Of a stretch of DNA of 64,000 nucleotides, positions 11,859 through 24,773 are shown piece by piece. The translations under genes and the position numbers were made by a program. How positions within the stretch are numbered: the first letter of the stretch is position 1; each line of letters begins with the position of its first letter. Where the stretch lies: the NCBI RefSeq assembly GCF_963676685.1, contig NC_092345.1, positions 78,619,592-78,683,591 of the forward strand, given 5' to 3'. Under the pieces are notes generated by a model. The model saw nothing but the letters and a program-made list of their open reading frames with translations. It did no database searches and was not told the origin of the DNA. Origin of the DNA: Mytilus edulis (lineage: Eukaryota; Mollusca; Bivalvia; Mytilida; Mytilidae).

Positions 11859-14513
11859 CATTTGTATCAATAATAATATTTACGGTGCCAATTTAAATGT
11901 ACCAGATGCGCATTTCGACAATTAATGTCCCTTCAGTGATCCTCAAGCAATCGAGAAGCTTTTGTGTATCCCTTATTAATTACAAAATCATGGATATCTT
12001 AAATGTAAAACATCTCTTAAGTATGTGTTTAAGCTTTTCATTTAATATGCTGTTCCTATGTTTATGGAGCTACCATTTGATTTTATTGGGGTGGGTCCAG
12101 CATTTTTTTTTTAAAGTTTTTATCTCTGTCCTGCCTTTTTATCTTTCACTCTATAAGGTCCGACCTTTTTTGTCAGTTTATCCTAACTTTTTTTTACATA
12201 AATTGTCCTCCTCCCACTTTTTTATTACTAAAATGCCTGTCGTGCATTTAAAAAAAAATCATCCTAACCCCCCCCCCCTCATAAAAATCAAATGGTAGCT
12301 CCCTTAACGACATTATTTTCGATGGTATTTTTTAATTTGTTTTATGCATTTAGTATTAATAAATGATATGTGTAGCATTTATACAATGAATTCAATAATT
12401 GTGACACAAATCTATATTTTTATTAAATAAACTTAAGAAGCGGTAAAACATGCAGTTTAAAGCTCCAAAAAGCGTTTACTATAATGTCTTCCACAACATG
12501 TGATGTCAGCCTATTCTAGTCATTAAGATTCAGATTTAATATTTTAAACATTAAACGCAATTTCTTGTCCATCAACCAACTTTAATTTCTTAAATCGATT
12601 ATTGTAATAGTGTCACCAATTATATTCAATTGTTTGCTTTGAATTACAAACATATTCGTTCTCATTGATTTTTTTTAATGATTCGAATGCTTATTTATTG
12701 AATCTTAAACGTAGAATTTCTGATGCATACTGTCCATCATAAGAATAGTCACAATAAGATAATTTATGCTTAAATTAAAACTAAAATGCTTGTCTTGATT
12801 TATTCAAACATTTCGATCAACTAAGTTCATATTGATTAAAATAAAGACCCCAAAAAAATGCAAACAAACAAAACAAACCAACAAACCAACAATCAATAAA
12901 TGACAACAAACAAACAAAAACAAAACAAAACAAAACAAAACAAAACAAAACAAAACAAAACAAAACAAAGGAAGAAGGAAATATATAACATAGACAAACC
13001 CAAATGTGCAAAATACCAACTGACTTTGATTTAATGAATATTATGCATATGATTTTGCAATTATAAGTTAAATTTAAGTATTTTTCCATTGGTGGGTTAT
13101 AAGTAAAAAAAGTTGTTGCAGTTGCAGTAGTATCCCTTATCATGCTTATATAGTATGGTTATTTAGCGAGGATCCTATAGTGCTAAAAAGTCAAAACTGT
13201 TGTTATGTTAAAAGTATATAACACTTTTTAAATTTGATGCGTTCAAAGCACGTATCTGGGTGCAGCTTCACGAGGAACGCACAACCCCAAAATTTCCCAA
13301 TTTAATACATTGAGAGCCTACTGGGCGATAATGATTTGTTAAAATTAGCAGTCAAATCCACCTAACGTCACACGAGAAAGATGTTATCCTAGTTTCCCAT
13401 TTATTTCTTTATTTATCTTCGTAGAATTGAGGAGGAGTATTTTCTAAACTCGTATTAATAAGAATGAGGAACTATATGATGATCTGATGACTATTCTTGG
13501 AGATATTTCACCAGTAGAGAAATATGCGGTTGTTTTCCTTAATATTTTTACTTACAGTACATGTATGGTGGAGAAGTGAACCAACTAGAAACCATTAATT
13601 CACACCATTTAATGAGACAAAACCGTTTTAAAAAAACCTACAAAGCTGAACCACCATATGAATTATCGAAAATGAAATACGTCTTTATCTTCACAAAACA
13701 AAACCTTCTCTAAATCTACAAACATATCCTTTACTGACCATATATGTCTTCAATAAAACAGAAATTCCTGAACTTTTGAGTGTGATTGTTTGGAAGTTGT
13801 TGAAAATTGTCCAACTGTCAGAATTTCAAATATAAATTATGTTTACCCTTTGTAAGTCTGATGATAACTTGCACAGATTTCAAATTTTAGATTTTCGATC
13901 TTCAACGATCGAAGCAGCTTTGAAATAATGATGGATATCTAAGACTTTGTTTTTTTCACATAAAAGTGTACATTAATCTTAGAAGACTGATTAAAGTCTG
14001 ACAGATTGATATTTATTGCGGTTGGGTTCAGCAATTTTATAATGCATAATAGACATAATATTTATGAACTAGTTTTTTGCCAAGCTGTTGATTTAACTGT
14101 TTTATCTTACATGTCTATAATGTATGATTTCTTTATTTAATGCATAAACGATAATAAATTTTCCAGTCATATTTCTTTCTTTATTTTATTATTTATAACT
14201 CAGGAAAAGACGATTCTGTTCGCATAATTGATGACATTGAAAATCGTGTATTTTCATTTCAATTATACGTCTACTTACATATTTATTATTTCAATATATA
14301 TTTGTCAATGGAAATGATATTCCCCTTCTTCCTCCGTCCATCTGTTCTGAAAACAAATAACCGATTGAAAAAAATGCATGCATAGAAAATTTTGATTTCC
14401 ATAGCATACATCTGTTCCGAAATCGCATTATGAACATCCCCGTGACGTTTACATAAATGTAACTTTCTGTTTATGAAATCTTCCTTCGATTATAATTCAC
14501 CCAAGAGGTCTTA
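11859..14513. other. Intergenic region between the CAP and arylsulfatase genes
   Basis: Contents are a dispersed repeat at 11895-11960 (CAGATGCGCATTTCGACAAT, related to 480 and 28870), C- and T-homopolymer stretches at 12100-12300, a (CAAAA)n tract at 12921-12968, and a denser, possibly repeat-derived stretch at 13240-13400. The 300 bp before 14514 are expected to hold the arylsulfatase promoter and 5'UTR. I see no convincing core promoter motif. Frames at 12804-13143 are translations of the microsatellite. Confidence 0.5.
12921..12968 (+). repeat. (CAAAA)n microsatellite, about 9.6 copies
   Basis: Uninterrupted five-base repeats of CAAAA, preceded by looser CAAA units from about 12862. It produces open frames on the minus strand that should be ignored. 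Confidence 0.95.
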
Positions 14514-17500
14514 ATGTTCTGTGTTGCGCTGTTATTAACTGTCTTACAGGATGTGGTATTGAGTAAGCCCAATATTATCTTTATTCTGGTAGATGATTAT
14601 GGATTTAATGACATTGGATATCACGGATCAGAGATCCGTACCCCTAACTTAGATAGGTTGGCAAACGAAGGAGTTAAATTAGAAAACTATTATGTACAAC
14701 CAATATGTACACCTACTAGATCATGTCTCTTGTCTGGAAGATACCAGGTAAGAGTAGTATAGACTATGATATACATAATTTCATTTTGCAGCTTCAAAAG
14801 ATCATGTCCTGTTTTAATAGTTGATAATAAATAAACTCATCATAGATACCAAAATTGAAATTATGTATTTTCGCCAAACGCGCGTTTCGTCTACAAAAGA
14901 CTCATCAGTAATGTCGCCCGAATAAACAGTTAAAAAGCACAAATAAAGTAAGAAGTTGAAAACATTGAGGATCAAAAACATCTAAAATTTTTGCCAAATA
15001 CAGCTAAAGTAATCTATTCCTGGTGTAGAAAAGCCTTAGAATTTCAAAATTTTAAGTTTTGTAAACATTTAATTTATAATTATGACCATATAATTCATGA
15101 TTTGCGACAATTAAATAATGCCACGCTTAAAACAGAGGAAGAAAGTAAAGTAAGTAAATAGTTTATTAAGATCTCACATATTTTAAATTGACAAGAAAAT
15201 AAGCAAAATTATATAGATACATACACATAAAAAACCACAAAAACGACTTATGAGACACTAATAAAAGGACAATCAATGCAGTGTTGGTCATTTGTTTTGT
15301 CTGTCAGATTTGTTTTTTATGTTTGGTTTTATTATAAACCAGGCCGATGCTTTTCTGTTTGCAATGTGTCTTACCAGAGACTTTTATACCTTGTTAAATG
15401 GTATAGTTTTGGTTATTATTGCACCTGCTGAACGGAAACATATAAAGCTGCTAAAATCCCTGCCATTTAGTGATCTCTGTGGACAGTCGTCTCATCGGAA
15501 ATCATTATACATGTCTTGATTTTTATATGTACTATGTTTATTATATTATATCTTGTCTGTTCTATCGTCTTATGCTGAACCGTTCCTATTATTCCGATCA
15601 CAATTATTTTATGGACACAGATATATGTCCAAGTCGTAGACCTTCCAATCTTTCAATGAGACAACTCTCCACCAGAGACCAAAGGACGGGGAAGTTAAAG
15701 CCTAAAAAGTGGTAACCAGTAGAAATATTACATCAGATGTCACTAATTAGTTGGGGACATTTATGACTTTAAGCACAGGCGCTACATTGTACAGGAATTC
15801 ATTTTGTTTCAATGTTGCATTGAGCATTGATTTTTTTTAATTTAAATACTACTTACATTAACACGATTAAGCTTGCCTTACCTTTTTTTGATGAATTCAT
15901 CCTTTTTTTTTTAATCTTTTATTGTAATGTCAATCCTTAAAAACAATGTGTTCAAGAGTGGAAAGTAAAATAACAGAAAAATAATAACTTTATTTTGAAA
16001 CACTCAGACACATATATACATGTGTAACAGGCAAAATACATAATCAATAATAAATAATAAAGATCTGCAGTCTTTCCTTTGCCAATAGTGTCGTCATTTA
16101 TTAATAGATACAGTGAAGTTTAAATCGTAGTGATGTATAATTACGAATCTGAATATTCAACTTGTACTAACCAAAATGTATTTCAAGTCCTTTATATTAA
16201 AATTTTTACCAATGCCATCTACAAGTACTTTTTGCATAAAACTTATCAATGCAGTATAATAAATAAAATAGAGTTCCAATGTTACCCGCGTTGCATATAT
16301 TTCATCTATCCATTATCTTTCCAAGGGCAATAACGAAAACTCTTTTTTTCTTTAAAACTTTTTTCAACTATCTTAAAGAAGTGAAGGGTTCAGAGCAAAT
16401 GCGATGCAATTTCCAATATAATCAATATTCCCGAGAGGCATAATTATAACCCTTTTAAGAATAAATGATCAGCACTGATTTTCGAACTTGTCTGAGACAT
16501 TGCTTGCATAAAGCTATGCTATAAGTTTTATAAAAACTAAACAAGTAATATACACGCGAGAGCGTCAACAAAACCGGACGGACAGACGGATGGACGAACG
16601 CATTACGCTGGGGACAAACTAGGAATATAAACATTTGAATGTTCTATCGTGTCATATAATTGGACATGATTAGTACAATTCTAGGCCTGTATAGATCGTG
16701 GTATACGATGATTTTTTTATTTCATCTGGAACTGATTAAATGTCAATTTGTGCCATAAACAAATGTAATATCTCACTGGTACAAAACTTGATTTAATTTT
16801 ATGGTTTCCACATGTATTTACAGATTCGTACTGGAATGCAACATGGTAATATACAGCCATCTAAACCGACTGCCTTGCCAACCGATAGTCTGACTATAGC
16901 AGATAAAATTCAACAGGCTGGATATAGCACACACTGTATTGGGAAATGGCATCTTGGTTTCTACAAAAATGAATTTCTTCCAACACGACGAGGATTTGAT
17001 ACATTTTATGGTGAATCTAATTATATAATTTACATATTAAGTTAAGCGATATCAAAAAAGCAAAGACAAAGGTACATCATAAAGAACAAATTAAAGGTTT
17101 AAAAATTAAAACTATGAATATAAAAAAAACATGCAGCTAACCAATAGACGAACTTTTTTTTTATACGTGATGGATATTTGTATCATTGGAAATCATACGT
17201 TATCTCTATAATGCATATTTAAAAGACCAACCACTTTGAAAAAAAAAACCACACGGAAATATTAAAAATGAGTAATGATATCGTCAAGATTTTCCATGTG
17301 TAACAAGAAATCATAAATATGAAATTCACCCCCTTAAAGTCTCAGTCATTTAATGTTCATGCATAAAGATGAAATCATTTGTTTGCCTGGTAATGATTAT
17401 GAAATTTAAATCTGCTTGTAATTCGTTCTTTGAATAAGTTAATAAACACTGAAGAATTGACTTGCAATATACGAATTTATAGAAAAAAGAAAAAAAAAAC

Positions 17501-20500
17501 GAAAAAAAAAACAATAATATAATTTTGTCGATTCATGTTCGTTCTTTTTCAAAACAGGTTTTCTGGTCGGTTCTAAATCCCACTATCATCACAGACGTTG
17601 TGACCGAGGAATGTGCGGGGTTGATTTTAGGGAAAATGAACGTCAAATACGAACCAATCGTGAATATTCGACAACTCTGTTTTCACGACGAGCTGTGGAT
17701 ATCATCGATAGTCACCAATCGTCTAAGGTATATTTCTTGATGCAACAATAAGTTAATACTTATTTCTCGAAATCTTAAACTATTCTGTAAATCGACGTTG
17801 CTTTTGCTTTCAGCAGGGGGGATTTCTGTCTTGAATTAAACACCATGATATCGCTTTTAATTTTCTTCAAAACGGAGCAATTATCCGCTACAAAAAGTTA
17901 TTTGATATACTTATACACTAATTAGAACAAATAAAACCCAAGACATTTGTTAGCATTTGAATTCTTTTTATACATTAATATTTAAAAGAAAAATAAAGGT
18001 TATTTGTTACATGGAAAAATATAACATATTAGTCAATTTTAAGGTAACCGTGAGTACAGAAAAAGGATAGTGTTTATCTGTTTTATGAACATATACATTT
18101 CAGTCCTTTAATAGCTATTTTATCTATTTATTATTGAAGATTAATACAGTATTGCATTATTTTTTTGGTGTCATCCGCAGCCTTTGTTCATGTATGTACC
18201 ATATCAAGCTCCTCATTCCCCTCTACAAGCACCAAAGAGATATATTCATCCATACAAAAATACTATTCCGGATATACATAGACGACAGTATGCAGGTAAG
18301 AGACAATCTCATGAAATATCCACTTAGATTAAGACAGGTACCAAAAACACATGTTTGCTCGTGATATCTAGAAGTTACCCACTTAGATATGACAGTTACC
18401 CAAACACATGTTTTCTCATATCCACTTAGATATAAGACAGCTACCCAAACATAATTATCTTCTCATATCGACTTGGATATAAGACAGCTACCCAAACATA
18501 ATTATCTTCTCATATCGACTTAGATATAAGACAGCTACCCAAACATAATTATCTTCTCATATCGACTTAGATATATTAAGACAGCTACCCAAACATAATT
18601 ATCTTCTCAAATCGACTTACATACAAGACAGCTACCCAAACATAATTATCTTCTCATATCGACTTGGATATAAGACAGCTACCCAAACATAATTATCTTC
18701 TCATATCGACTTGGATATAAGACAGCTACCCAAACATAATTATCTTTTCATATCGACTTGGATATAAGACAGCTACCCAAACATAATTATCTTCTCAAAT
18801 CGACTTAGATATAAGACAGCTACCCAAACATAATTATCTTCTCATATCGACTTGGATATAAGAAAGCTACCCAAACATAATTTTCTTCTCATATCGACTT
18901 GGATATAATACAACTACCCAAACATAATTATCTTCTCATATCGACTTAAATATAAGACAGCTACCCAAACATAATTATCTTCTCATATCGACTTAGATAT
19001 AAGACAGCTACCCAAACATAGTTATCTTCTCATATCGACTTGGATATAAGACAGTTACCTTGGCAGTTTAAGTTTTAAAGTTAAATGACATAATATATTG
19101 GCAATGGTGTTGTACGATGAATTTAAATTCGAATCCATAATTAAAAAAAAATAAAGCTAGCCAATAGTCGATAAAGAGTTCTTTCGTTATGTATGCGTGA
19201 ACGTATGAGTGATACGTCATTTCGTCATGGATGAGTAAACGTATGATACCTTCAGTGAAACGGGCGTATTGCATTTCCGCTAATTTTTCAAAGACCCAAT
19301 GCTACGTTTCCGCAAATTTAAAGTAAACGTTTCAGCAATTTGCATTTATTACTTTTCCGGAAATTTACCTGGTAAATTATAAATATTTGAAAATGTATTG
19401 ACTTGAAAAATGTTGCTATGCCCTTATACAGAGACAGGCGAAAGCAGTTTCCAAAATTACCTAAATGTAGATTAGAAATTCACGAGACATTAAGACATAT
19501 AGATTTGAATACTAACAAAACTGAGACTTATTTTCACTTTTAATTAGTCAATGAATTTGATTCGGGAATCGTTATACTTTCATGTTTCACCAACTTGGTA
19601 TGTCTATGTAATGAAATGACTGATATTTTCATAGATGGCACATTTAAATCCTGTCCGAAATTCTTCTACCAACTTAGTTTATTCGATAAATGGATGTAAA
19701 AATGGTAACTACATTCGTCTTATATTTGCGTTACTTCCACTTAAATCCGAGGAATGTTACACGAAACTGTTGGATCGGCTTATTGATGTGTGCACTACCC
19801 GAAGAATAACTCACCAGCCCGAGGTAGTTCATAATGACTTTGAATGTGTAATGCATACTGCTGTTACGAAAACACGAATAGTGCCGAGTCTTTTCATGCC
19901 CACTTGAACGAGCAGTTTTACGCTAGCCATCCTAACATTTTTGTTTTTATCGATGTGTTATTGAAACTGCAAACAACATCTTACATAAAGATGAGAACTC
20001 TAACTGTAAAAGCACCCGTTTGGAAATGTGAAAAGGAGAAGATGGACTTCCTTCTTGAACAAAATACAAAACTTGTAAACTGTGAATGTACTACTGTGGA
20101 CTTTGTGCGGCGTGTTGGTTACAAATATTCTGCCAGAACTGACTTATGAACTCATATCAAGATATTTCTGATTAGTGCTGACTTTTGAACATACGTTTTT
20201 ATAGATTTAAATGATGAATTTTACTTGCATGTTATGATGACCTTTGACTTACTTAATATTTATTTTATATTATGGCTTTGCTTTCGATCAACAGGTATTC
20301 CTCAATTATTTGCGGAAAAGCAATAATTTATTTTTTCCGGAATAGTTACTTTTTTTCCGGAAAAGTAAGATATTTCTTTGCGGAAACGTAAACTTTTTTT
20401 TCCGGAAACGCCGAGTGAAACACAATATAGGCATCTCAAACTTACTGTATGACAAGATTCAGTATCCAAATACTTAAATTGAGCAACAGTTTAAACAGTC

Positions 20501-23500
20501 ATGTCTTGCGTTCGAAGTTTGTTCAAATAAACATTGTTTGCTCCACATGATGTAGATGCTTCAGATCTTGGTCTATCTTCATGTTATTGATACTATGAAA
20601 GGAATGAAATATGACTAAAATAAACAGTCTGTAACCTTGTGTAAAACATTTGCACATTGTCCAATATAAACCTAATCACCGAATGCATAAATATTAATCA
20701 AAATACACAACAAAGGTTAATTTGTAAAACAATTTCAGGACCTTTTTTTATTATAACCTCGTAGCGAAAAAGGACACGAGTAACGAATGAATTAATGACA
20801 TAATTGATTGTTCGACATGAAACACAAAGATGTTGATTTTTACAATTACGTACAATTGACATTTTTGTTCTTTTGAAAGGAATGGTTTCTGCGTTAGACG
20901 AAGGTGTTGGTAACATAACGAGAGCCCTAAAAAGAAAGGGACTCTGGGAGAATACTATCTTTATCTTTTCAACAGGTAGGGCCATTCTGTTAAAGTTAAA
21001 AGCTCTCAACAGATTTGGCACATAATTACAACGATTTTCCAGCTTCTCACAGTAAAATGACTGATTATCTCCCGTTTTAATTTATAATTGCAACTGACAA
21101 AAACAACACTTATTGTAGACTTCTATTTTAAAATGAATTTTACAGCACAGCTTAATTGCTTAATTTATTGCAAAAGTACATGTGTCCGAATATTTTCAAT
21201 AAAATAATCCAAGCAAATTTTGGCTTTAAGCCTTTTGGCCTTTGTCAGAAAAAATATTAATCTAATGAGACTAAACTTTCAATTTCATTGTTTCTTATAT
21301 TGAAATTTTACACTTTTGGGATTCATAGTTTTCAAAATGTTAAAGGGACAGTAGTAGTAAAATTAATTTTGCTAAAACAAAACAAAATTGTGATTATATT
21401 TCATATTTTTAAATTTTGGTAACAAAATATATAACACTTTCCACAAAATTGGTTTAATCAATAATTAAATAAAGTTGGCAATATACATGTAAGCTACGTA
21501 GTCGTTTTCACGAATAAATAATTCATTATGATGATACTATTTCTTTTTTGGTTAGGATTACACATATCAGCATTTTTGCATTATAAGTAAATTTGACACT
21601 TGATATTACGTCTACATTATTTGTGTACGGTTTCTTTCTGTCCTTAGCTTGAAAATCTAGGTTCTTACGAAAAATATTATAGGGAAATACCTACATAAGA
21701 TATGTAACATTACTATATCTTCTATACCATTTCAAGCATAACACCTTCAATCTTTGATTTTTTTTTGTCTTGTAGTTGGCTTGTACTGACAGACCACACT
21801 TTATTAAATAATTATTCTTTCAAGATAATGGTGGTCAAATCAGTAGAGGTGGCAATAATTATCCATTGCGAGGAAACAAGGGAGGTAATTTTGAAGGAGG
21901 AATTCGTGGAGTAGGATTTGTGTGTGGCGGACAAGTAAGAAATAAAGGGACAGTGTCTCGAGAACTAATGCATGTTACTGACTGGTTTCCAACACTTGTA
22001 AATCAGGCTCAAGGGAACTTTGAAGGGGTAAAACCTCTCGACGGATTTGATCAGTGGGATGCGATAAGGTATGTCAGTATTCTGCGTTTAAATTATGATG
22101 GAAATATAACGATTGGAATCATGCATATTACTTTCTTACATTTATATAAACCAAAAAATCAAGTGAAACCAAGGCTTTGTAAAGTACTGAACAAATCCTT
22201 GAAGAAACCAAATTTAATTCTAGAAATTTTTGGCTCCTCAGAGGTGTACATCATTAACTTCGTTAATTTCCAAAATAATTAATTGAATATCAGATGTTTT
22301 TGGTAATTAAACTCCAATGTTTAGGCGAGAAGAGTAATTTGTTCATATCCTTATGTCTTCTTCGGGAGTCCTATTGTGTTTAACTTATTTTTATTTTATG
22401 ATATTTTATTAAAGTTTCAACACTTCTAATACATCATGTACATTAAAACAATCATCATGATATACAAATGATATATACATTTTATTTATTTAAATGAAAC
22501 AGAAATTTTATAAACTAAAATACAAGTACCATTCTATTAAGAATGATGAGAGACTACAGAAATCAAAATAAATTATAACTATTAGTATATATCTTATACA
22601 TGTTTTTTTTTTTATATAGATTTGAAAAATATTAGTAAGCTTGTATGCGAAATGAGCAAGAACGGCAACACGAGTCTCAAGATATTTTCACTATTTTTCT
22701 ACTTCTTTATTTTTGTATTTGTGTTATGTTTTCTTTCAATAATGTTTTTAAGTGTTCGGTATTAAACAAATGTTATGTTACTGCATTTTTTAAATATTAT
22801 TATATTGTTGTAAGTTGAGCATAATACATACATGTATTTATTTATTTTCAATTTTGATTGAATATATCAGTGGGAGAGAGAAGAGCCCCAGAGATGTCAT
22901 TCTTCATGGTATTGATCCTTTAGCGCGTCGGTTTGGCAGACCATTGTTTAACAGTAGTTTTGATACTACGAAACATGCTGCTATTCGATATAAAGACTAC
23001 AAACTTCTGACTGGAAAACCAGGTAAATATTTAAAAGAACTATGTAATTACATCTATAAAGAAACTTCGTATTATTTAGCGTAAAAGATTAAGAAAAAAA
23101 TATTTTCCTGTATTTTTGTTGTTTTTTTTTTGGTATGCAAGGCACTCCTTTTCTGTCTCTTTCTCAACCTCTAGATGCAGAAAAAAAATTGTAAGCACGA
23201 GGCTGTCACCAATACACATGGGATCAACACATTGAATATTCATTTGGATGTTGTCGAATTAATGTATACGGTGTATTTTCGTAAATATTAGATACATGTT
23301 TTGGGGTAAGTATAAAGGTTTATCATGAATAAGTAGAAACAAAATTATTACAAAGTTGCTGCATTCAATATCATAATCTATTTTTATTTAAGGGTACAAA
23401 AATTATAACCCAAACCCTAGAACGGGTTTGGCAAGAACAACACCGAAAGATTCAAGAAAGAAAAACGTTTGGTTGTTTAATATAAGAGACGATCCTTTAG

Positions 23501-23658
23501 AGACAACAGATTTATCAGCAAGCCGTCCACAAATAGTTAAGGAGATGTTAGATATGCTGGCGGAGTATGACAAATCTTCAGTACCAGTAAGATTTCCTGG
23601 GAGTGATCCACAGGCAAATCCTGAACTACGTGGTGGCTTCTGGGGACCATGGCGTTAA
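14514..23658 (+). CDS. ARSB: Arylsulfatase B/I/J-type sulfatase, 8 exons, 487 aa
   Basis: Exons 14514-14747, 16824-17010, 17558-17727, 18181-18295, 20880-20975, 21825-22068, 22871-23022 and 23393-23658 total 1464 nt in one frame, all with GT..AG borders and matching phases. The product is a sulfatase that should hydrolyse sulfate esters, probably N-acetylgalactosamine-4-sulfate in glycosaminoglycans, in lysosomes or secreted. Active-site elements are present: Asp27-Asp28 (LVDDYG), the formylglycine motif Cys65-Thr-Pro-Thr-Arg69, Lys119 and His121 (GKWHLG), Asp268-Asn269 (FSTDNGG) and Lys286 (LRGNKGG). [25 protein letters not shown] and LHGIDPLA are typical of the ARSB/I/J clade; [10 protein letters not shown] leans toward I/J. 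The N-terminus is a short hydrophobic stretch (residues 3-12) that may serve as signal peptide. CTTACAG just before GATGTGG at 14550 is an alternative acceptor, so the true start could lie in an upstream exon. The length is slightly below the usual ~530 aa. Intron 4 contains a minisatellite and a transposon. No canonical AATAAA was seen close after the stop; ATTAAA occurs near 23714. Confidence 0.93.
14780..15125 (+). repeat. Dispersed repeat with ACGCGCGTTTCGTCT core, in sulfatase intron 1
   Basis: The sequence has a GATACCAAAATTGAAATTATGT head, the core AAACGCGCGTTTCGTCTACA, then GACTCATCAGTAATGTCGC and GTAAGAAGTTGAAAACATTG. It recurs at about 41800-42060 (GATACCAGGATTAAATTTTG, ACGCGCGTTTTGTCT, GACTCATCAGTGACGCTCGA), with a further core at 42070-42140, and in the mirrored arm at 54490-54830. 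The CG-containing core is palindromic (ACGCGCGT). No coding potential. Confidence 0.8.
15290..15725 (+). repeat. Repeat-derived sequence in sulfatase intron 1
   Basis: The end of this stretch (TTTCAATGAGACAACTCTCC, ACCAGAGACCAAAGGACG) matches the CAATGAGACAACTCTCC repeat family also seen at 40707 and 55890. The open frames at 15292-15715 fall in this repeat and are not considered genes. Confidence 0.6.
18318..19062 (+). repeat. 47-bp minisatellite, about 15-16 copies, in sulfatase intron 4
   Basis: The unit contains ATCGACTTGGATATAAGACA followed by GCTACCCAAACATAATTATC and TTCTCAT. Successive ATCGACTT starts are 47 bp apart (for example acttgg at 18471 and acttag at 18518). The first two or three units (18318-18420) are degenerate and start about 20 bp after the exon 4 donor. 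The central units are nearly identical (TTGG/TTAG variants). As 47 is not a multiple of three and stops occur, it is non-coding. Confidence 0.95.
19262..20413 (+). mobile_element. Degenerate Mutator-like (MULE) DNA transposon in sulfatase intron 4
   Basis: The element is flanked by the 8-bp direct repeat AGTGAAAC (19254-19261 and 20414-20421). Its ends are imperfect inverted repeats: left GGGCGTATTGCATTTCCGC, right (reverse complement) CGGCGTTTCCGGAAAA. Both subterminal regions are rich in short motifs of the TTTCCGC/TTTCCGGAAA kind (TACGTTTCCGCAAA on the left, TTTGCGGAAACGTA on the right). It carries a broken transposase (19418-20149). At 1152 bp and with disrupted coding capacity it cannot transpose on its own. 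It lies in the sense orientation of the host gene. Confidence 0.8.
19418..20149 (+). pseudogene. MULE transposase pseudogene
   Basis: Three frames carry consecutive pieces of one transposase. Frame 1 from ATG19418 reads [15 protein letters not shown]..., with an in-frame TAA near 19540, then ...VLSCFTNLV..., and reaches [19 protein letters not shown], the first catalytic Asp block of MULE transposases. A frameshift near 19690 continues as [20 protein letters not shown]... to [14 protein letters not shown], the second Asp block. A further frameshift near 19860, probably with loss of the segment that normally separates the blocks, continues as [20 protein letters not shown]... to the stop at 20149. 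One stop, two frameshifts and an internal deletion make it non-functional. The FLYWCH-type DNA-binding N-terminus is absent. Confidence 0.85.
20422..21824. other. Remainder of intron 4, exon 5 (20880-20975) and intron 5 of the sulfatase
   Basis: Apart from exon 5 this is AT-rich intronic sequence. I see no further element with clear boundaries. The minus-strand frame at 20698-21021 overlaps exon 5 on the opposite strand and is a shadow. Confidence 0.5.
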
Positions 23659-24773
23659 AATTATTGTTCTCCATTACGCATGTGTCTTCAAAACTCGCCG
23701 ATAGTGCTAAGGGAATTAAATTTGAATTAAAATAACATTTATATTACCACATAAGAATTATTTAGTAGCGACGTTTTATTTTGGGATATATAAAATCTTA
23801 TGCATGCACTGAATCTTGTATTAACGTTTACAAGTACACAATCACAATTTCATTAACATATCCACTGACACTTGTGGAGTTGTTATTTCGCAGCCCTTCT
23901 TGTTGTTTTTGTTGGTAACGGGGTTTTTGTTTCTAACAATTGACTAGCAAAAAATGTTTCAGTTTTGGATTTTAAAATCGAATCATGTTTAAGGGTTAAC
24001 TTAAACAATTTAGATTATGTATAAATTTAAAGATGTCTTACTCTAATAGGATAAGACGGGAAATATCAATAGTCCTGTGTGATTTTTAAAAATAGTCAAA
24101 AATTGCGAAGGGACATTCCAAATTCATAAGTCGAAGAAAAAAGGCAGTGCCATGACAAAAAACAAAATGACGAAAAGGCTTGTCTATCCTCTATAGAACA
24201 CACAGTCATGACTGATCGAACAACACAAACCCACACCAAACATCAGGTGGCTCTGAAAGCGTAAGCAGTTCCTGCTCCGTATTTGGCACCTATCGTTTTT
24301 GCCGAAAAGTCTTGTTCTAAAGCAAGTCGGACCTCTTGTCAATTTCTATTTATAAGTCAAGATATGAGAAAGACTAGATTTTTCTAGTATTTCGTATTTG
24401 AAGTTTGATGGGATAGATGTACAGTCATCAAACCTTGAATAAATTAGTGAGAGGACATCATCTTTGAACCAGAACATCAAGTTAATGCATTGTGCTAGCT
24501 TCTTTCATAGGTTTTCTGAAATGCACTTGAATGAAATTTGCCTCATACAAATAAAGGAACAATTCGACAAAAAGAGAAACACTGTTGGTTCTTATAGAAA
24601 TGCTGATAGTTTTTTGGAAAATATGATGGCATTAGTGAAAGTGAAAGTGCTGACCCTTCCGGAGTAGCATTTCGACACGTTTTTCTGTAGGCTTCTGGCG
24701 TATATACAGAATTTAGTCCTGGTATATATGATGAGTTTATTGATAAATGTTTTAATTTGTTTTCTACATAAGA
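23659..24773. other. 3' flank of the sulfatase gene and dispersed repeats
   Basis: ATTAAA variants near 23714 may serve as poly(A) signal. The segment at 24110-24310 (GACAAAAAACAAAATGACGA, CAACACAAACCCACACCAAA, GCAGTTCCTGCTCCGTATTT) looks like part of a dispersed mussel-type repeat. The short frame at 24464-24667 has no recognisable similarity. Confidence 0.45.

Noticed and set aside
12804-13143. Two overlapping minus-strand ORFs rich in FVLFC repeats
   Set aside because: They are translations of the (CAAAA)n microsatellite and flanking low-complexity sequence.
18318-19062. CRISPR-like array
   Set aside because: Units are contiguous with no unique spacers, in a eukaryotic intron; it is a minisatellite.
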